Shown in pieces: positions 1-8,384 of a stretch of 37,939 bases of DNA (position 1 is its first letter; every line of letters begins with the position of its first letter). The DNA comes from Bacteroidetes bacterium HGW-Bacteroidetes-16 (GTDB lineage Bacteria > Bacteroidota > Bacteroidia > Bacteroidales > F082): the NCBI GenBank assembly GCA_002840975.1, contig PHDN01000015.1:148326-186264 (forward strand), given 5' to 3'. The position numbers and the translations under genes were made by a program. The notes beneath the pieces were generated by a model. It saw only the letters and a list, made by a program, of their open reading frames with translations, searched no databases and had not been told where the DNA came from.

Positions 1-47
1 TTACCTTTTTTACAATAAAGTGTTGCTAAAGTAAAAGGAACTCTTTT

Positions 48-156
48 TTGCAGCTGGCTAAAGCCAAGCTGCAAGGGATTGATTCTAAGGAGTTTTATTC
101 ATTTAAGATGAATTTGTTTATTGGCCATCCATTGCAGTCTGGCTTTAGCCGACTGC
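48..156. repeat. Inverted pair of REP-like hairpins
   Basis: Two stem-loops, at 48-74 and 134-156, are built on the cores GGCTAAAGCC and GGCTTTAGCC, each extended by an outer GCAG..CTGC stem with a single bulged base. The reverse complement of the second has the same architecture as the first, including the bulged A after GCC, so they are two copies in opposite orientation about 60 bp apart. This is the layout of bacterial REP/BIME elements. They lie downstream of carB and could also help end its transcript. Family assignment is inference because only one pair is visible here. Confidence 0.55.
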
Positions 157-198
157 CCCTCCCAATAAAAATATTTCCAAAGTAAAACCTTGAAAGAA

Positions 199-3100
199 TT
201 AATATTCATCCCAGCTTTTTATACTTAAATCGCTCATTTTATATTTGGTAATGGCATAAATAAAAGCACTGGCCAAGCGCGCATTGGTGATGAGAGGAAC
301 ATTGAAGTCAACTGCCGCACGGCGGATCGTATAGTCATTGTTTAACTCTTCTGTACTCAGGTTTTTGGGGATATTAATCACCAAATCAATTTTTCTTTCT
401 TTAATCATCTGGTATGCATTAGGCGCCTGATCAATATCCGGCCAATTGACCATCATCGATTTAATTCCATTTTTTTTGAAGAAATCGTGCGTTCCTTTCG
501 TAGTGAATAACTTATAACCATTTTCGATAAGGAGATTCGCACTTTGCAAGAGTTCAGTTTTCGATCGTGTGGGCCCTGAAGAAATTAAGATGTTTTTTTC
601 AGGAATGCGGTAACCTACGGCCAACATACTTTTTAGAATAGCTTCGTAGTAATCATCACCAATACAACCCACTTCTCCTGTTGACGCCATGTCGACACCC
701 AACACAGGATCGGCTTTACTCAATCTCGAAAACGAAAACTGAGAGGCTTTTACACCAATATAATCGATATCGAAAAGGGTTTTATTTGGTTTCTCCACCT
801 TCTCACCCAGCATGATCCTTACCGCGATATCAATAAAATTGGTTTTGAGTACTTTGCTTACAAACGGTAAACTTCTGGAAGCCCGCAAATTACATTCAAT
901 CACCTTGATATCGTTGTCTTTGGCCAGGAACTGTATGTTAAACGGACCACTGATGTGAAGTTGTTCGGCAATCAGGCGACTTATTTTCTTGATTCTGCGC
1001 AAGGTTTCTACATACACTTTCTGTGGCGGAAACATGATGGTTGCATCACCCGAATGCACTCCTGCAAATTCGATATGTTCAGAAATGGCATAAGCGATAA
1101 TCTTTCCGTCATCTGCCACCGCGTCCATTTCTATTTCTTTGGCATCGGTGATAAACCTCGACACCACCACCGGATATTGTTTTGAAACCTGGGTGGCCAG
1201 ATTGAGAAAATGTTCCAGCTCGTCGCGGTTAGAGACAATGTTCATGGCCGCACCGGAAAGCACGTAAGACGGTCGGACCAACACAGGAAAACCCACTTCA
1301 TGGGTGAAATCGATGATTTCTTCCAGAGAGCTGAGTTCCTTCCATTCAGGCTGATCGACTCCCATTTTGTCGAGCATTTCCGAGAACTTAAAGCGGTTTT
1401 CGGCCCGGTCGATGTGCAGCGGACTGGTGCCTAAAATAGGAACCTTTTGTCTGTACAACCGCATGGCCAGGTTATTTGGGATCTGACCTCCGGTGCTCAC
1501 AATCAATCCTTTGGGAAGTTCCAGTTCCGAAATATCCAGGATGCGTTCCAGGGTAAGTTCCTCAAAATATAACCTATCCGAAACATCGTAATCAGTGCTC
1601 ACCGTTTCAGGATTGTAATTCACCATAATGGACCGGTATCCGCATTTTTGAACTGTTTGAAGGGCATTTACACCCGACCAGTCGAATTCAACACTGCTGC
1701 CGATGCGGTAGGCTCCTGAGCCCAGTACCATTACTGATTTCCCATCTCGCTCAAAATAAATATCATGCTCTGTTCCATGATACGTAAGGTACAAATAATT
1801 GGTTTTTGCAGGATGTTCAGCAGCGAGTGTGTCGATTTGTTTTACATACGGAATTATCCCCTGATATTTTCTGAATTGTCTGATATCCAATATGTCATCA
1901 TCATTTTGACCAATGATTCTATTGCTGAAGAGAAGACGTGCAAGCTGGAAATCAGAAAACCCTGCTTGTTTAGCTTCAAGCAACAGTCCTTTAGGAAGCT
2001 TTTCAGGCCCGGAATAGTTCATAAGTTCGTGTTCCAGTTGGCTGATATTTTCGAGTTTGTGCAAGAACCAACGGTCAATTTTCGTCAAGTCATGCACTTC
2101 TTCCACAGATATGCCCTGGCTAAAAGCCTGGGCAATGGCAAAAATTCTGGAATCTGTTGGATTATGAAGGGCCTCTCGCACATCGGGTATCATCATTTCG
2201 TTATTGGCAGCAAAACCATGCATGCCCATTCCAATCATTCGTAAACCTTTCTGAATGGCCTCTTCAAAGCTACGCCCAATGGCCATTACTTCGCCTACAC
2301 TTTTCATTGAACTGCCCAATTCTCTGGAAACACCTACAAACTTACTCAAATCCCAACGGGGAATTTTCACCACCAAATAATCCAACGCGGGTTCAAAAAA
2401 CGCAGAAGTGGTTTTGGTGATGTTGTTTTTAAGCTCGTGCAAGCCGTATCCCAGGCCAAGCTTGGCAGCCACAAAAGCCAAAGGATATCCGGTGGCCTTG
2501 GAGGCAAGGGCGCTCGAGCGCGAAAGTCGGGCATTGACTTCAATCACCCGATAATCTTCCGATTCGGGATCGAGGGCGTATTGCACATTACATTCTCCCA
2601 CAATACCCACCGCCTTTACAATTTTTATGCTCAGTTGTCGTAGTTTATGATATTCCCTATTGGTCAGTGTTTGCGATGGAGCCACCACGATACTTTCACC
2701 CGTGTGGATACCCAATGGGTCGAAATTCTCCATGTTACAAATTGTAAGACAATTGTCGTATCGGTCGCGGACTACCTCATATTCCACCTCTTTCCAGCCT
2801 TTCAACGATTCTTCCACCAAAATCTGAGTGGAATAACTAAATGCTTTATTGGCCAATTGAATTAATTCTTCATTGGTATTGCAAAAGCCGCTTCCCTGAC
2901 CTCCTAAAGTAAATGCTGCCCTTATAATAAGTGGAAAGCCAATAATTTCTGCTGCTTCAAGTGCTTTTTCAACGTCTGTTACCGCAATGGATTTGGGTGT
3001 TTTAACATGAATCTCGGACAATTTTTTCGAAAACATCTCCCTGTCTTCAGTTTCGATTATTGACTCTACGGGAGTTCCAAGTACCTGAATTCCATACTTC

Positions 3101-3420
3101 TCAATAATACCTGATTTATGGAGAGCGATGCCACAGTTCAGTGCAGTTTGTCCGCCAAAGGCCAGCAGCAGCCCGTCAGGTTTTTCTTTTTCGATGATCC
3201 GTTCCACAAAATAAGGCGTTACCGGCAGGAAATAAATCTTGTCGGCCATGCCTTCGGATGTCTGCACTGTGGCAATGTTCGGATTGATCAGGATGGTAAA
3301 AATCCCCTCTTCCTTCAGGGCCTTCAACGCCTGAGTTCCACTGTAGTCAAACTCGCCTGCTTCACCAATTTTCAGTGCACCTGAACCCAACAGCAGTACT
3401 TTTTTTACCTTGTTTTCCAT
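199..3420 (-). CDS. carB: Carbamoyl-phosphate synthase large subunit
   Basis: This subunit uses ammonia passed from CarA, bicarbonate and two ATP to make carbamoyl phosphate for pyrimidines and arginine. At 1073 aa it matches the usual length. The internal duplication is plain: GSGALKIGEAGEFDYSG near residue 12 opens the first ATP-grasp half, and GSGAYRIGSSVEFDWSG opens the second. The C-terminus, from about residue 930 (ILISSGPTRSK onward), is the MGS-like allosteric domain. The start overlaps the end of carA by 16 nt, so the two are co-transcribed and probably translationally coupled. Expression would fall under the leader described upstream of carA. Confidence 0.98.
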   Translation of the reverse strand: MENKVKKVLLLGSGALKIGEAGEFDYSGTQALKALKEEGIFTILINPNIATVQTSEGMADKIYFLPVTPYFVERIIEKEKPDGLLLAFGGQTALNCGIALHKSGIIEKYGIQVLGTPVESIIETEDREMFSKKLSEIHVKTPKSIAVTDVEKALEAAEIIGFPLIIRAAFTLGGQGSGFCNTNEELIQLANKAFSYSTQILVEESLKGWKEVEYEVVRDRYDNCLTICNMENFDPLGIHTGESIVVAPSQTLTNREYHKLRQLSIKIVKAVGIVGECNVQYALDPESEDYRVIEVNARLSRSSALASKATGYPLAFVAAKLGLGYGLHELKNNITKTTSAFFEPALDYLVVKIPRWDLSKFVGVSRELGSSMKSVGEVMAIGRSFEEAIQKGLRMIGMGMHGFAANNEMMIPDVREALHNPTDSRIFAIAQAFSQGISVEEVHDLTKIDRWFLHKLENISQLEHELMNYSGPEKLPKGLLLEAKQAGFSDFQLARLLFSNRIIGQNDDDILDIRQFRKYQGIIPYVKQIDTLAAEHPAKTNYLYLTYHGTEHDIYFERDGKSVMVLGSGAYRIGSSVEFDWSGVNALQTVQKCGYRSIMVNYNPETVSTDYDVSDRLYFEELTLERILDISELELPKGLIVSTGGQIPNNLAMRLYRQKVPILGTSPLHIDRAENRFKFSEMLDKMGVDQPEWKELSSLEEIIDFTHEVGFPVLVRPSYVLSGAAMNIVSNRDELEHFLNLATQVSKQYPVVVSRFITDAKEIEMDAVADDGKIIAYAISEHIEFAGVHSGDATIMFPPQKVYVETLRRIKKISRLIAEQLHISGPFNIQFLAKDNDIKVIECNLRASRSLPFVSKVLKTNFIDIAVRIMLGEKVEKPNKTLFDIDYIGVKASQFSFSRLSKADPVLGVDMASTGEVGCIGDDYYEAILKSMLAVGYRIPEKNILISSGPTRSKTELLQSANLLIENGYKLFTTKGTHDFFKKNGIKSMMVNWPDIDQAPNAYQMIKERKIDLVINIPKNLSTEELNNDYTIRRAAVDFNVPLITNARLASAFIYAITKYKMSDLSIKSWDEY

Positions 3421-4493
3421 GATTCTGTGTTTTTGATAAATTCTCCAAATAAAAAGGCTGTGTCGGTTGGACCGCTGGATGCTTCGGGATGAAATTGGGT
3501 GGTTAATATCTGTTTGCTCTTGTGTTTAATGCCTTCGTTACTGCCATCGTTCAGGTTGGTAAACCACACTTCCCAGCCGTTTGGTAAATTGTTGGCATCC
3601 ACGGCATAACCATGGTTTTGTGAAGTAAGATAAGCCTGATTGGTTCCGGCCATCAAAACAGGTTGGTTATGACTTCGGTGTCCGTATTTGAGCTTATAGG
3701 TTTGCGCTCCGGCAGCCAGAGAAACCAATTGATGTCCTAAGCAAATTCCAAAAATGGGTCGATCCTCATTGATGGATTTCTTCAAATTCAAAATGGTGGT
3801 CTGGCACATTTCCGGATTACCGGGACCGTTTGAAATAAACAAACCATCGTATTCTTCCTGGCTGTAATCATAATCCCAGGGTACACGGATAATGGTGGTA
3901 TCATATTTTAATAAATACCTGATGATGTTGTTTTTTACTCCACAGTCAATCAGTAAGATGCGGTTTTTTCCATGACCATAAACGTGCTTCTCTTTGATGC
4001 TCACCCGGCTCACCAGGTTGTCGTGGTTGGGATCGTAAAACGGAATGTCCTGATCGAAAACCACTTTGGCCAATAGGACTCCTTTCTCCCGGATGTGACG
4101 GGTAAGTGCCCGGGTGTCGATGCCGAACAAAGCCGGGATATTTTCCTCTTTTAACCATTGGGCCAGACTTTTTGATGCATTCCAATGGTGGTATTTTTCG
4201 GAGTAATCGGAAATAATCAGTGCATTAACATGAATATGCTCCGACTCGAAATGGGCCAACAGGTTATCTTCGACAGTCTTTCCAGGAACGCCATAATTAC
4301 CAATAGAAGGGTAGGTGAGGACTAATATCTGTCCATTGTATGAAGGATCGGTAAGGCTTTCGGGATAACCGGTCATGGCCGTGTTAAATACGATTTCTCC
4401 GGCAGCGGCGGTCTCCGCACCAAACGAGAATCCGGAGAGCTGCATTCCGTCTTCAAAGATCAGGGTGGCTTTTCGGTAGTTTTTTTCTTTCAT
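3405..4493 (-). CDS. carA: Carbamoyl-phosphate synthase small (glutaminase) subunit
   Basis: CarA hydrolyses glutamine and feeds ammonia to CarB. The protein is 362 aa. The N-terminal CPSase small-chain domain (LIFEDG, FNTAMTGYPESLTDPSY) is followed by a class I glutamine amidotransferase domain. The nucleophile is Cys251 in GICLGHQ, with the His/Glu pair in QFHPEAS. The ATG at 4493 lies only 8 nt after a run of nine T that ends a strong hairpin, so the ribosome binding region abuts a terminator-like structure. Together with the short ORF ahead of it, this points to attenuation control of carAB. Confidence 0.98.
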   Translation of the reverse strand: MKEKNYRKATLIFEDGMQLSGFSFGAETAAAGEIVFNTAMTGYPESLTDPSYNGQILVLTYPSIGNYGVPGKTVEDNLLAHFESEHIHVNALIISDYSEKYHHWNASKSLAQWLKEENIPALFGIDTRALTRHIREKGVLLAKVVFDQDIPFYDPNHDNLVSRVSIKEKHVYGHGKNRILLIDCGVKNNIIRYLLKYDTTIIRVPWDYDYSQEEYDGLFISNGPGNPEMCQTTILNLKKSINEDRPIFGICLGHQLVSLAAGAQTYKLKYGHRSHNQPVLMAGTNQAYLTSQNHGYAVDANNLPNGWEVWFTNLNDGSNEGIKHKSKQILTTQFHPEASSGPTDTAFLFGEFIKNTESWKTR

Positions 4494-4501
4494 GTGGTAG
4501 C

Positions 4502-4528
4502 AAAAAAAAAGACGGCTAATGCCGTCTT
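4502..4528 (-). terminator. Intrinsic terminator/attenuator in the carA leader
   Basis: On the minus strand a perfect 8-bp stem AAGACGGC/GCCGTCTT with a 4-nt loop (ATTA) is followed directly by T; nine T in a row end 8 nt before the carA ATG. This is a textbook Rho-independent terminator in form. It lies after a promoter-like box and immediately after the stop codon of a 25-codon ORF, so it is better placed as a carAB attenuator than as the terminator of xth, whose stop codon is 160 nt upstream. A ribosome at the leader stop codon (4529-4527) would cover the 5' arm and block the hairpin. Confidence 0.75.
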
Positions 4529-4604
4529 AACGTATATGATAAGTAATTTGGTTCGCGTCGTTGGTATCCTGAGGATGTCCAGTTAAGATTCCCGTTTTTT
4601 TCAT
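4527..4604 (-). CDS. Putative 25-aa leader peptide of carAB
   Basis: A short ORF starts at ATG 4604-4602 (Met-Lys-Lys-Thr-Gly) and ends with Tyr-His-Ile-Arg then TAA at 4529-4527. The stop overlaps the first base of the attenuator stem. It begins about 25 nt after a TATATTTG box, so it would be the first ORF on the transcript. Six of its 25 residues are Gln, Asn or Asp and its last sense codon is Arg (CGT). These are suggestive for a glutamine-using, arginine/pyrimidine pathway, but no single codon is strongly repeated. A model like E. coli pyrBI, where translation coupled to transcription prevents termination, fits the geometry. Coding status is inferred from position; conservation has not been tested. 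Confidence 0.5.
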   Translation of the reverse strand: MKKTGILTGHPQDTNDANQITYHIR

Positions 4605-4628
4605 TGATGAATGAATAAGTTCGGGGTG

Positions 4629-4636
4629 CAAATATA
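4629..4636 (-). promoter_or_regulatory. -7 promoter box for carA leader transcript
   Basis: TATATTTG on the minus strand matches the Bacteroidota TAnnTTTG -7 consensus. Transcription would begin around 4620, giving about 16 nt before the leader ORF. No good TTG -33 box sits at the usual 19-21 nt spacing; the nearest is 25 nt away. Confidence 0.55.
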
Positions 4637-4687
4637 AACGAATGTTTTAAGCGGACTTTTCCAATGTTCAAAACTTTGTAAAAGTAA

Positions 4688-5455
4688 TTAAAACTCCAGT
4701 GTGATTCCTACCGGACAATGGTCGGATCCAATCATCTCCGGAAGGATAAAAGCCTCTTTTACATTGTCTTTGATGGAATGGCTCACTAGAAAATAATCAA
4801 TTCTCCAGCCCACATTTTTTGCACGGGCGTTAAACCGGTAACTCCACCAGCTGTAAGCCACTTCATCGGGGTGTAATAGGCGAAAAGTATCTACAAACCC
4901 ATTGCTGATCAGGTTGCTGATGCCATCTATTTCTACCTGGGTGTAACCTGCGGTCTTGTTGTAATTTGATTTGGGATGGGCCAGATCGATGGGTTGGTGA
5001 GCTACATTTAAATCGCCACACAGGACAACGGGTTTGGTTTTTTCCAGGTATTTAAGGAAAGCCATAAAATCGGCATCCCAGGTGGAACGATAGTCTAACC
5101 GTGCCAGTTCGCTGCCCGAATTGGGGACATAGACGTTTACCAAAAAGAATTGCTCGTATTCAGCAGTTAAAATACGCCCTTCCAGGTCGTGGTGTGCAAT
5201 GCCCATATCGCGTAACATTCGTAAAGGTGCCTGTTTCGTGACAATGGCAGTTCCGGAATAACCTTTCCGTTCGGCTGAATTACAATAAAATGAAAGTTCG
5301 CTGTGCTTTAAGACTTCTGCCACCTGATCGTCCTGGGCTTTGGTTTCCTGCAGGCAAAGTGCATCTGCATTCAGTTCGTTTATTTTATCGAGAAATCCTT
5401 TCTTTTCGATGGCCCGGATGCCGTTTACGTTCCAGGATATGAGTTTTAGTATCAT
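4688..5455 (-). CDS. xth: Exodeoxyribonuclease III (AP endonuclease)
   Basis: A Mg-dependent base-excision repair nuclease of the EEP superfamily. The protein is 255 aa from the ATG at 5455. Motifs in order: ISWNVNGIRA near the start, QETKAQ (metal-binding Glu), VYVPNSG, CGDLNVAH (Asp/Asn active site) and the terminal GSDHCPVGI (Asp-His). The frame is open further upstream, but the family begins with the KLISWNVNG strand, so the internal ATG is preferred. Its stop is 195 bp ahead of carA on the same strand; a promoter box and terminator lie between, so the two are probably separate transcripts. Confidence 0.95.
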   Translation of the reverse strand: MILKLISWNVNGIRAIEKKGFLDKINELNADALCLQETKAQDDQVAEVLKHSELSFYCNSAERKGYSGTAIVTKQAPLRMLRDMGIAHHDLEGRILTAEYEQFFLVNVYVPNSGSELARLDYRSTWDADFMAFLKYLEKTKPVVLCGDLNVAHQPIDLAHPKSNYNKTAGYTQVEIDGISNLISNGFVDTFRLLHPDEVAYSWWSYRFNARAKNVGWRIDYFLVSHSIKDNVKEAFILPEMIGSDHCPVGITLEF

Positions 5456-5530
5456 GAGTTTTAGTATTTTTAGCGAAAATAATAGAAAATGTCGTGGAGG
5501 AAGGGCGGAGTATAATTTTTTATTACGGAG

Positions 5531-5605
5531 GCACAAAGCACACGGAGGAAAGTATTCTTTTAATAAAACTGATTCAACTTCTCTTTGTTCCCGGTGGCTT
5601 TGTGG
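5531..5605. repeat. Short imperfect inverted repeat between genes
   Basis: CACAAAGC near 5531 faces GCTTTGTG near 5598, and the flanks (acacgg versus ccggtg) extend the symmetry. Words of this kind (cacaaagcac, tttgtggtt) recur in spacers of many Bacteroidota genomes, from memory. It could act as a weak terminator for the peptidase gene that ends at 5618 on the minus strand. Only one copy is visible in this window. Confidence 0.3.
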
Positions 5606-5617
5606 TTTTTCCCTACC

Positions 5618-7357
5618 TTATTTGGTAGTTTTACCGTTATACATTTTTGTGAAAACGTTGTCTACAGGCTCCCAAAGCTCAATTTTATTACCTTCCGGAT
5701 CCATGATGTGCACAAATTTACCATACTCATAGGTCTCGATTTCATCCAGAACGGTAACGCCGTTTTCTTTCAGTTCCTTTACCAGATCTTCCAGATTTTC
5801 AACCCGGTAGTTAATCATAAACTCCTTCTCTGATGGCTCAAAATAGGTAGTTTTTTCTGCAAACGGACTCCATTGTAAATATCCTTTTTGGTCAGGATTG
5901 TCGCTGCTTCTGAATTCAAAAAGCGATCCGTATTCGTTGGTCACCAGACCTAAATTATTATTATACCAATCGTTGAGCATTTTAGGATCTTTGCTTTTGA
6001 AAAACACACCTCCAATACCCGTTACTTTTTTCCTATTTTCCATTTCAATTTTAGATTTATGGTTTTCCTGCGAAAGCCATGCATGAATACTGTCAAGTAC
6101 TTGTTTTTGTTGGCCTTCCGGCAGATTGTTGATTCTGGTTCTGTGACTTCCCCCTTTTTTTACGATCTTAATGCTGTTGGTTTGACCATCCAAATCAACA
6201 GCAGTTGCCGACCAGGGATCATTTTCTCCGTAAATAAAGATCATATTTTTCGCCAGGTGGCGAAGATAGAAATCCACTTTATACATCAGGTCAGGTTCAA
6301 AAACCACCTGCTCACCTTTTGGGAAGGTGAAATCAAAAGTTGGGTTTGACTGATAAGAAGTATATTCTTTAAATGGCTTAATATCATATCCATAAAGACC
6401 AATTTCGTGCATGGCCTGATAAAAATAAGGTTGGAGTTTTTCGATGCCTTGGTTGGATATCCAGTCGATGCCGGCCACCTTGTCGAGGTGGTTTACCATG
6501 CGGGCAGCATTTTGACTTGAAGTGGGGATCTTGTCGCAGTCGATCGTACCCCACTGCCAGAAGGCGAAAGAGTATTCAAACACCAACAGGTCATAGGCTT
6601 TCTCAAAACCCATGGAATATGTGAGGTGCTTTTTATTGGCCAGATTAATAAATTCATCCAGGTATTTCTTCTTGTCTTTAAGCATGGTGAGCTGATAGTT
6701 GAGAACGGCGTTTCTACAAGCCGAATCACCAACCTCAGCTAAAAATGGGTAAACCCTTTTGTCTTCAGAAGAAAATGCCACTGGAGCCACATAAGGAACA
6801 CAAATATCGGCATCTTCGGGATAAAAGTACTTGAAGTAATTAACCGTCTGACCGCCTTTGCTGATGCCGGTTGCAATTAACTTTCCAGGATAGATTTCCT
6901 TAACGAACCCAGCAATGCGGTGGTGATCGGTGGCTGCATTTTCCACACTCAAAAACTTCCATGCCAGACTATCAGGTCTGGATTCGCTAAAATACCGGTG
7001 TTCAATGCATACCTGATTGGCATCGAGATATTTGGTAAGCTCGTATTCAAAGTCTTTTTCAGTAGCCGAATTGGCACCATAACCTTCGGTGATAAATACC
7101 ACCGGCTGGTCAAAATTCCGGTGTGAGATAAAAACCCGTTGATTAAATGAGTCAAGACAACCTCCATGATAATCAACAGGTTGATTAAAATAAACCATGT
7201 ATTTTTCACTAAAATCGGTGTTGGTTTCCAAAGGTTTAAATGAAAAATCGTAAGTAGATTTCAATTGATCGAGCCGCATCTTAAGAGGCTGTGCAAAAGC
7301 TGTTTGAAAACCAATACTCAATAATATGAGCAGCGAAAAGGTGTAGATTTTTTTCAT
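5618..7357 (-). CDS. Secreted S37-family peptidase fused to a VOC/glyoxalase-like domain
   Basis: Residues 1-22 form a signal peptide (MKKIYTFSLLILLSIGFQ..AFAQ). Residues to about 438 form an alpha/beta-hydrolase peptidase of the S37 (PS-10 tripeptidyl aminopeptidase) type. The candidate catalytic triad is Ser in GISKGGQT, Asp in YGENDPWSA and His in GGSHRTR. From Met439, 141 residues read as a complete VOC-fold protein (VTGIGGVFFKSKDP ... MDPEGNKIELWEP), normally a free cytosolic protein. A secreted peptidase with a cytosolic VOC tail is odd. One extra A in the tract at 6063-6066 would give a stop 13 nt before Met439, so two separate genes are the likely ancestral state. The start at 7357 is chosen because the signal peptide begins there. 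Confidence 0.8.
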   Translation of the reverse strand: MKKIYTFSLLILLSIGFQTAFAQPLKMRLDQLKSTYDFSFKPLETNTDFSEKYMVYFNQPVDYHGGCLDSFNQRVFISHRNFDQPVVFITEGYGANSATEKDFEYELTKYLDANQVCIEHRYFSESRPDSLAWKFLSVENAATDHHRIAGFVKEIYPGKLIATGISKGGQTVNYFKYFYPEDADICVPYVAPVAFSSEDKRVYPFLAEVGDSACRNAVLNYQLTMLKDKKKYLDEFINLANKKHLTYSMGFEKAYDLLVFEYSFAFWQWGTIDCDKIPTSSQNAARMVNHLDKVAGIDWISNQGIEKLQPYFYQAMHEIGLYGYDIKPFKEYTSYQSNPTFDFTFPKGEQVVFEPDLMYKVDFYLRHLAKNMIFIYGENDPWSATAVDLDGQTNSIKIVKKGGSHRTRINNLPEGQQKQVLDSIHAWLSQENHKSKIEMENRKKVTGIGGVFFKSKDPKMLNDWYNNNLGLVTNEYGSLFEFRSSDNPDQKGYLQWSPFAEKTTYFEPSEKEFMINYRVENLEDLVKELKENGVTVLDEIETYEYGKFVHIMDPEGNKIELWEPVDNVFTKMYNGKTTK

Positions 7358-7531
7358 GAAGCGAAAATAGGAAATTTGTAGCAATGAATACTGATCCTGG
7401 CCCGGTCAGAATGATTCACCTAATCGAGTGATAATTCGTTAAAAATCCTTAATCATGTTGATGATAAGTATTATCAAGTGAGAACATGCCTGGCCTAACC
7501 GGTAGAGGGATTAAATCGGTCACCACAAACA

Positions 7532-7560
7532 AATCCGTGTCCATCCGTCCAATCCGTGTC
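7532..7560. repeat. Triplicated ATCCGT word in spacer
   Basis: ATCCGT occurs three times within 29 bp (aatccgtgt, catccgtcc, aatccgtgt) just downstream of the rubrerythrin stop. I recall similar strings between genes in other Bacteroidota, so this may be a copy of a dispersed repeat. No function is evident. Confidence 0.3.
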
Positions 7561-7580
7561 ATCAGTGTTCTACCCCGACG

Positions 7581-8156
7581 CTAGTAATTTTCTTCCTTAA
7601 TTTCAAAGTAAGATTGTGGATGCAGACAGGCCGGGCATTTTTGGGGTGCTTTCTTGCCTTCGTGCAGATAGCCACAGTTGCGGCACTTCCAAACAATCTT
7701 GCCGTCGCGCTCAAAAACATGCCCTTCTTCCAGGTTTTTGTACAAAGTGCGGTACCTTTTTTCGTGTGCTTCTTCAACCCTGGCAATCATTTTAAAAGTA
7801 ACAGCCACATCCTTAAAGCCTTCCTCCTCGGCTATGCGGGCAAACTCGGGATACAATTCTGTCCATTCTTCATTTTCGCCATCGGCTGCAGCTTTCAAAT
7901 TTTCCAGCGTGGTGCCAATTTTTCCGGCAGGATAGGTGGCGGTTATCTCAACAGGTCGGCCTTCCAGATAGCTGAAAAAACGTTTGGCGTGTTCCTTTTC
8001 ATTCAGTGCAGTTTCGGCGAAAAGTCCGGCTATCTGTTCCAGCCCTTCTTTTTTTGCCTGACTGGCAAAATAATCATAACGCATCCGTGCCTGCGATTCG
8101 CCGGCAAATGCTTTTAACAGGTTTTGTTCTGTACGGGTTCCTTGTAGACTTTTCAT
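7581..8156 (-). CDS. rbr: Rubrerythrin
   Basis: A non-haem di-iron peroxidase that reduces hydrogen peroxide in the cytoplasm of anaerobes and microaerophiles. The protein is 191 aa. The N-terminal four-helix ferritin-like domain carries the iron ligands in FAGESQARMRY, ETALNEKEHAKRF and the EEAHEKRY repeat. The C-terminal rubredoxin-like zinc ribbon or Fe(Cys)4 site has the two pairs WKCRNCGY and KCPACLHP. It stands alone with its own TATATTTG box at 8176-8183. Its presence suggests an anaerobic or oxygen-stressed lifestyle. Confidence 0.96.
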   Translation of the reverse strand: MKSLQGTRTEQNLLKAFAGESQARMRYDYFASQAKKEGLEQIAGLFAETALNEKEHAKRFFSYLEGRPVEITATYPAGKIGTTLENLKAAADGENEEWTELYPEFARIAEEEGFKDVAVTFKMIARVEEAHEKRYRTLYKNLEEGHVFERDGKIVWKCRNCGYLHEGKKAPQKCPACLHPQSYFEIKEENY

Positions 8157-8175
8157 GTGTTCTTGATTTAGGTTT

Positions 8176-8183
8176 CAAATATA
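8176..8183 (-). promoter_or_regulatory. -7 promoter box of rubrerythrin
   Basis: TATATTTG on the minus strand ends 19 nt before the rubrerythrin ATG and matches TAnnTTTG. No clear TTG -33 box is at the usual spacing. Confidence 0.55.
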
Positions 8184-8384
8184 ACCTAATCGAGGCGTTT
8201 TTCCTATTTTAAAAATCGTGTGTATTTGATATTCAGTGATTTTACAATGGTAAATATGCAGATTTTCAGCTTCGTATATTCGTATTTTGATTGGTTTTAA
8301 ACTGTGATTTAACCCCTTTTAAAGGCCTTATGCAAAAGTTGCTTCCTGGTTTTTTCATATTTTTACCTCCCGAAAAAATAGCCA

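Noticed and set aside
4502-4528. The carA-proximal hairpin as simply the terminator of xth
   Set aside because: It is 160 nt after the xth stop, beyond a promoter-like box and a short ORF that ends exactly at it; an attenuator fits better, although a dual role is not excluded.
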